Shown here one piece after another: positions 59,443 through 64,000 of a stretch of 64,000 bases of DNA; position 1 is the stretch's first letter, and each line of letters opens with the position of its first letter. The DNA is from Cliona cf. orientalis. Taxonomy: Eukaryota > Porifera > Demospongiae > Clionaida > Clionaidae. The stretch lies in NCBI GenBank assembly GCA_963930775.1, contig OZ005693.1:11318525-11382524 (forward strand), in the 5' to 3' direction. A program made the translations under genes and the position numbers. The notes beneath the pieces were generated by a model. That model was not told the origin of the DNA. It did not search any database and worked only from the letters and a program-made list of their open reading frames with translations.

Positions 59443-60743
59443 AAAAAAATTCATGTAGGTAGATATTGACAGCTACATAGGAGGCTGCCAAGATTTCTGG
59501 CATAATACATATAATATTTTACCGCTAACTATACAATTTTGTCTTCCTCCCTTTAGTTTTCGTTGTAGTCGTGACCCCCATGAACCCATCCTCTGTGAGT
59601 ACCTTAAGCTGTGGTTGAAGAAGTGTGATGATGATAGTGAGACGTCCAACTGGATTCACTGCAACACAAAGGAATGTCCAAAGTGCCACGCCACCATCGA
59701 GAAGAATGGCGGCTGCAATCACATGGTCTGCACAACATGCAAGGCAGAGTTCTGCTGGCAGTGCCAAGGTCCATGGGAGCCCCACGGATCAAGCTGGTCA
59801 GTGACAAAGCCATGTTTCTCTATCACAGATTACAAGTGATTTTTTCTCTTTCTCCCCCCCCCCCCCTTCTCTCTTCCTCTCCAGGTACAAGTGCAATCGA
59901 TATAATGAGAAAGATTCCCAAAATGCACGAGATACTCTGGCTGTAAGCATACTGTGATCATAAGTATACTGTATGATATCATTGTGATGTCATTTCCCAT
60001 CTAGAAATCGCGAGCTGCATTGGAGAGATACTTATTCTATTGTAATCGCTACATGAATCATTTGAAGAGCTCAAGAATGGAGCACAAGGTTGGTTGGTCT
60101 TATAGCTATACATGGGAGGAGACCCTGTTCATTATGATCTTTAATTAATCCCAGCTGTACGAAATGACCCATCAAAAGATGCAAGAACTTCAACAGCTGA
60201 GCATGTCCTGGATTGAGGTCAGTTCTTAATAATGATTTTCGTGTTGATAGCCTCATCCCCAGACCCTCCCAGCTTCAATGAAATACTGAAAAGCTGGGAC
60301 AGCCTGAGGATGAGGTTATACAACTTGGTGATGAAGGTCAATTTAAGGATTTTAAAAATCGTTTTATTTCTAGGTTCAGTTTTTGAAGCAAGCTGTGGAT
60401 GTATTGTGCCAATGTCGACAGACATTGATGTACACGTATGCTTTTGCCTTCTACCTGCGAAAGAACAACCACACTCTGATATTTGAGGATAACCAGAGTG
60501 ACCTCGAAATGGCCACTGAGCTGCTCTCAGAGTACCTTGAGAGAGACATCACCAAGGACTCCATCGCAAACATCAAGGTCTTCGTACAGGACAAAACAAA
60601 GTTAGTAGAATGTGCTCCCATAATCATTCCTTATTAAATTATTGTTAATTTTTTGTTTCAGATACTGCCAGTCTCGTCGTGAAGCTCTGCTGGAGCATGT
60701 CTATGAGGGATATGACATGGACTTCTGGGAATTTATAGAGTAA
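57905..60743 (+). CDS. ARIH1: Ariadne-1 type RBR E3 ubiquitin-protein ligase
   Basis: Ten exons, 57905-58218, 58381-58480, 58779-59014, 59187-59360, 59557-59796, 59885-59942, 60005-60088, 60155-60217, 60374-60600 and 60662-60743, about 525 residues (human 557). An acidic N-terminus ([15 protein letters not shown]) precedes the UBA-like domain ([20 protein letters not shown]), RING1 (CDICMLSF...[10 protein letters not shown]), IBR ([24 protein letters not shown]), RING2 ([19 protein letters not shown], catalytic Cys about residue 328) and the Ariadne domain ([29 protein letters not shown]). ARIH1 works with neddylated cullin-RING ligases to prime substrates with ubiquitin. Conserved zinc ligands and the active Cys are present. 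It is the second RBR ligase in the window. Its longest homopolymer (C then A) lies in an intron. Confidence 0.96.
59396..59449. repeat. Poly-C (37) followed by poly-A (17)
   Basis: Homopolymer pair in ARIH1 intron 4, 36 bases after the donor. Length is likely to be imprecise in any assembly. Confidence 0.95.
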
Positions 60744-60871
60744 AATGTATAGTCAGCGCTTCCTTTGCACACACACATGCTCCATTATGATGCTCCATTA
60801 TGATGGAACAGTATCACCTCAGTTTGCTTGCATTTTGTCAAGTGCCGCTTCTCTTTTTGTATTTCTTGTAT

Positions 60872-60877
60872 ATTAAA
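60872..60877 (+). terminator. Probable polyadenylation signal of ARIH1
   Basis: ATTAAA about 130 bases after the ARIH1 stop codon. Confidence 0.5.
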
Positions 60878-60927
60878 TTGCTATGCTGTTAGTTCATTAT
60901 TCGTTGGATTATGAAAATTTATTAAGA

Positions 60928-61427
60928 ATGAACCCTTGACCACATCCCCAGTGGCTGCATAATTCTAATGGTGCATGTGGTAAAGGTCGTCAATACACAC
61001 ATCGATGCCGGGGCCTCAATCGCAGAGATGGAGTCTAAGATCAACTTTCGACTTCGAATTTCGATGCTTCAATCAAAGGAGATGAATTCGACAGCACAGT
61101 ACAGCTTCCGAACTTCAAATCGGTCGTGGCATGACGCGTGCTATAAATAGCGCAAGGCTAGCTTTATTTATCCACAGGATTACGTCAGCCAAGAGAACGC
61201 GTGAAGTTCGGCTGGCATTACTTGTCGGAGAAAGTAGCACTCAGCTTTTAATGTATTCGCTGGATATGTATGTAAGTTAATATATGATTCTGTGGATTTT
61301 CAGGTCTCAGAAGTGTTCTGTAAAGGCTCTGAATTTTAGCGCTATGACGACATAGGTTACATCATAATTACAACATAATTACCTAATAACCGCAAAAAAG
61401 TAAATTTATACTGGGGATGTAATAATG
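60928..61427. mobile_element. 500-bp dispersed repeat, copy 2
   Basis: The second copy of the block at 4172-4671, equal length, same orientation, about nine substitutions. GGTAAAGGTCGTCA is at 60979-60992, and the TATA-like word is repeated near 61140. AATG occurs at both edges (60927-60930 and 61424-61427) and could be part of a target duplication. Confidence 0.8.
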
Positions 61428-61443
61428 AACAACTTGGAGACTA

Positions 61444-61850
61444 CGTCCAGAGTCCCTCATGAATACGCCGCCACAAATTCGAACTAGGACACATCGACAA
61501 ACTGCGCATGCTCCGTATACGCGTACAATATCGGGGCGCGCGGCTTGAGCCGGTTGACCTTCACCTGCCACGTGTTCGACTGAATAGGGAAATCCCCTCG
61601 AGTGCGAGCTCGCCAAAGAAAGCGAACCGAGAAAATCGCCATATCTCATCGATAGTCCACGATGTCTTCTACTCTAGGTTCGAATTCTGGGTCCCAACAA
61701 CCTTTCATGCGCGCTAAACATTTTGAAACAGTTTCACAGGAATTACATCATAAGTTTCATCATAGGTTTCATCATCATTTCATCATCATTTCATCATAAT
61801 TTCATCATAGCGAGAGCCGAATTCTTTGTTTCTAATTGGGACTCTGGACG
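61444..61850. mobile_element. TA-flanked inverted-repeat element, 407 bp
   Basis: Terminal inverted repeats CGTCCAGAGTCCC at 61444-61456 and the exact complement GGGACTCTGGACG at 61838-61850. TA flanks at 61442-61443 and 61851-61852. No transposase frame. Near its right end (about 61747-61810) it contains tandem TTTCATCATCA units. It lies 16 bases beyond the 500-bp repeat. Confidence 0.8.
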
Positions 61851-61924
61851 TAACGTAACGTAATGATATTACTCCCTTAAAATAATGTTATCATTGAAAA
61901 TATTATTATTTACGGTGGCCCTGG

Positions 61925-62210
61925 AGGTCACGCGTCATTCCAGTTTGGCTCCTCCTACCTCCGTGCGTCGTCATGCCAGTTCCTGTCCTCCCACCTCCGT
62001 CACTCCAGTTAAGTTCTGCATTGGTCGTCATGCCAGTTACTGTCCTCCGTCACGCCAGTTCCTGTCTTCGCACCTCCGTCACTCCAGTCGCTGTGTTCGA
62101 ATCTCCATCATTCCAGTACTTCTCAGTCCTCACTCCAGTGACCTACCCTCGTCAGTCGGCACGCCAGTTGCTGTCCTCCATCATTCCAGTGAGGGGCTGT
62201 CCTCGACTTG
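61925..62210. repeat. Degenerate minisatellite with CCTCCGTCACTCCAGTT units
   Basis: About ten loose copies of a CGTCA(T/C)(T/G)CCAGTT block, many followed by CTGTCCTCC, with spacing of roughly 20-40 bases. Open frames through it are a by-product of the repeat. Confidence 0.75.
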
Positions 62211-62281
62211 AACTCGTGCCTTTGCACCCTGAACCCCTAATTTTAGGTCCTACATATTTTAGTGTAAAATAGAGTTTTATA

Positions 62282-62725
62282 CCTAGAGTAACTCAAGGGA
62301 CGATTTTACACCAGCAAAACCTAGAGTAACTCATGGGACGATTTTACACCAATACAACCTAGAGTAACTCATGGGACGATTTTACACCAGTAAAATTGGT
62401 GTAAAATCCTGAGTATTTATTGTATGCCAAGCATATTATTAAGGGAGGATTTTACACCACATCAAAATTAAGGGGCTTACTCATGTAAAATTCTCCCATA
62501 TAACTTACCTCTGCTATATATAAGGGACGATTTTACACCAGTTGCCACCACAGGTACTGAAGTGGTGTAAAATCGTGCCATATAATACTGATGGCTAACA
62601 GTAACTGGAGCAAAGATTTACATGTGACCTTTGACCTCACTTAAAATTCTCCCATAATAATAAGAATGTACATCCATACTCTGCTAAAACTTTAAGTGTG
62701 AACTTTGACCTGGTGTAAAATGCTC
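62282..62725. repeat. Repeat field built on GATTTTACACC in both orientations
   Basis: It starts with three direct 38-base units (62282, 62320, 62358: CCTAGAGTAACTCATGGGAC plus GATTTTACACC). Further copies of the core follow in both orientations near 62399, 62448, 62486, 62527, 62562, 62643 and 62712, so hairpins are possible (for example 62524-62580). Confidence 0.8.
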
Positions 62726-63909
62726 CCTTGTATATAGCCACTGAATCCATACTCAGGTAGGTTTTTAAGTGTGTTCCGAATGCTTGCTTGCTGTGGGTGT
62801 GGCTGTAGTGCATGCACTTGGTGGGTGGGGCTATCCTGCAGCCGCGACACTATTTTGGGCTTGTACTAATAGAATGGTAGGCCGGGGGCTCACTGTGTGC
62901 ACGAGTTAGAGTTATAAAGCATGTCAGGGTAATTTCTGCAGTACCGTGAATCTTGTATTTAGAGTGATAAGGGTATATAGAAATAATGATATAATCACCA
63001 TTGACTATAATACCGGGTATTAAATTTACTGTTTTAGGGTTTATAGTAATCATGACTCTGTAATTATAAATATTTTACCGGTACATTCTCTTATTTGGAT
63101 GCTATTGTAGCTAATTTATACTAATCTTTCTAAGTCTTCATCATTAAAAGATGCCTCTTCAGTTTGTCCGTAGCTAGATACATAGATAATAATAATATAG
63201 CTATAATTATTATAGCTAAATCACATTTCACTCAAAGAGAAATAGCTATCACATTAAAAAGAGATGTAGCTAAATCACTATAGTAGCTGCTATCAGGAAT
63301 CACTCATGGCTAGTCTCGAACCCAGACCCCTCCTATTTCTGCAGCATTGTATGTATTGCATCACCAGCACGACTCACTCATGTGTTTGGTATTAAAGTAT
63401 AGCTATATGCAGATTATTATTATGAGATAGTTGGCATTATGGGACTGTCGGATATCCATGCATACTAACGAAGATGGAAGCTTCCGGTTTGGGGGTGATT
63501 GTATTATACCTATTTAGCTAGCTACCTGCCTACAAAGTTGGATTTGCTAGCTATCTATAGCTACCTTTCAGTTAACTTGATATGGGTTTTTGTGGTAAAA
63601 CACGGTTTTTGGTGTATCAAATTTGCAAATTTGCTTGTTTGGCACATCAAATTAGCTACTTAGCTATTTTTTTGTCATTAGCTAATACCCAAGGCTAGGA
63701 CATCAATTTTAAATAAAACACCTCATGTGGTGCGTGTTTCATAATAGGAACAGGTGTCCCATAATACTCACTGATCACAAAAAAATGAAAATCATTTGAC
63801 AGTGTGTGGGGCAATCATGAGCCTTTGCAAAAGTTATAAGATTTCTTTGAAAGCACACAGGCATGTATGCGCACATGGGGTTGGTACCCCAATGGCTAGG
63901 CCTTAAAGC
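62726..63909. other. AT-rich intergenic DNA
   Basis: No coding exon, RNA gene or well-defined repeat is recognised. Some TAGCTA-rich stretches occur between 63100 and 63670. Confidence 0.6.
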
Positions 63910-64000
63910 TTTATGTGAGATTTTTTAAACTCAGACTACCTATGGCCTCTAATCCATGTATTAGAGGCCGTAGGTAGTCTGAGCTAAAAACCCACATAAA
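63910..64000. mobile_element. Foldback element at the window edge
   Basis: A near-perfect palindrome: TTTATGTG ... CTCAGACTACCTATGGCCTC on the left pairs with GAGGCCGTAGGTAGTCTGAG ... CACATAAA on the right, with a loop of about five bases around CATGT. Arms are about 43 bases. The element may continue past the window. Confidence 0.8.

Noticed and set aside
61885-62272. Two overlapping plus-strand frames of about 100 codons
   Set aside because: They follow a degenerate minisatellite and have no splice signals or domain.

Overview
The window is nuclear DNA of an animal, most likely an invertebrate with a compact genome. A sponge (demosponge-like) is my best guess but is not proven. Every protein gene except none is split by GT-AG introns, many of them under 100 bases, and neighbouring genes often start head to head with only 130-430 bases between them. 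The gene set is metazoan: FoxP, a FoxN2/3-type forkhead factor, a GAB/DOS adaptor with a PH domain, a RECK-like Kazal protein and a GPI-anchored Ig/sushi protein. Introns and intergenic DNA are AT-rich, full of AATAATATT runs, (GA)n/(CT)n and (GT)n microsatellites, poly-G/C tracts and small inverted-repeat elements. I rebuilt the exon chains by hand from splice sites and reading phase. For all twelve protein genes the summed coding length is a multiple of three with one stop.

Layout. 1-1443: degenerate tandem repeat and unassigned DNA. 1444-5696 (-): secreted, probably GPI-anchored Ig/sushi protein. 6002-11213 (-): Ariadne-2 (ARIH2) RBR ubiquitin ligase. 11493-15304 (+): gamma-tubulin complex component 2. 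15916-16697 (-): small unknown acidic protein ending in a CAAX box. 16831-20105 (+): RECK-like Kazal protein. 20183-21264 (-): SAMTOR/BMT2. 21557-22473 (+): glutaredoxin with a possible myristoylated leader. 23585-36786 (+): FoxP. 37327-40268 (+): eIF4E3. 40554-44900 (+): GAB-family adaptor, with a tRNA-Leu(TAG) in one intron. 45388-48856 (+): FoxN2/3. 49363-56378 (-): large unknown protein with an FHA-like N-terminus. 56612-57481 (-): SPAG8-like ciliary protein. 57905-60743 (+): Ariadne-1 (ARIH1). 60744-64000: repeats only.

Main points. SAMTOR, FoxP and eIF4E3 lie close together here. From memory, human FOXP1 neighbours EIF4E3 on 3p13 and human FOXP2 lies near BMT2 on 7q31, so the order may be a relic of an ancestral animal block that later split between FOXP paralogues. 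Other points of interest are a RECK-like protein with a different N-terminal half, an eIF4E3 with a long Pro/His/Gly tail, two FoxP introns carrying complementary (GA)n and (CT)n tracts able to pair in pre-mRNA, and a set of TA-flanked miniature elements. Two of those elements sit in a tandem repeat whose other copies show the empty site. A shared core, GGTAAAGGTCGTCA, recurs in otherwise different elements. All family names rest on reading motifs by eye; no database search was run.
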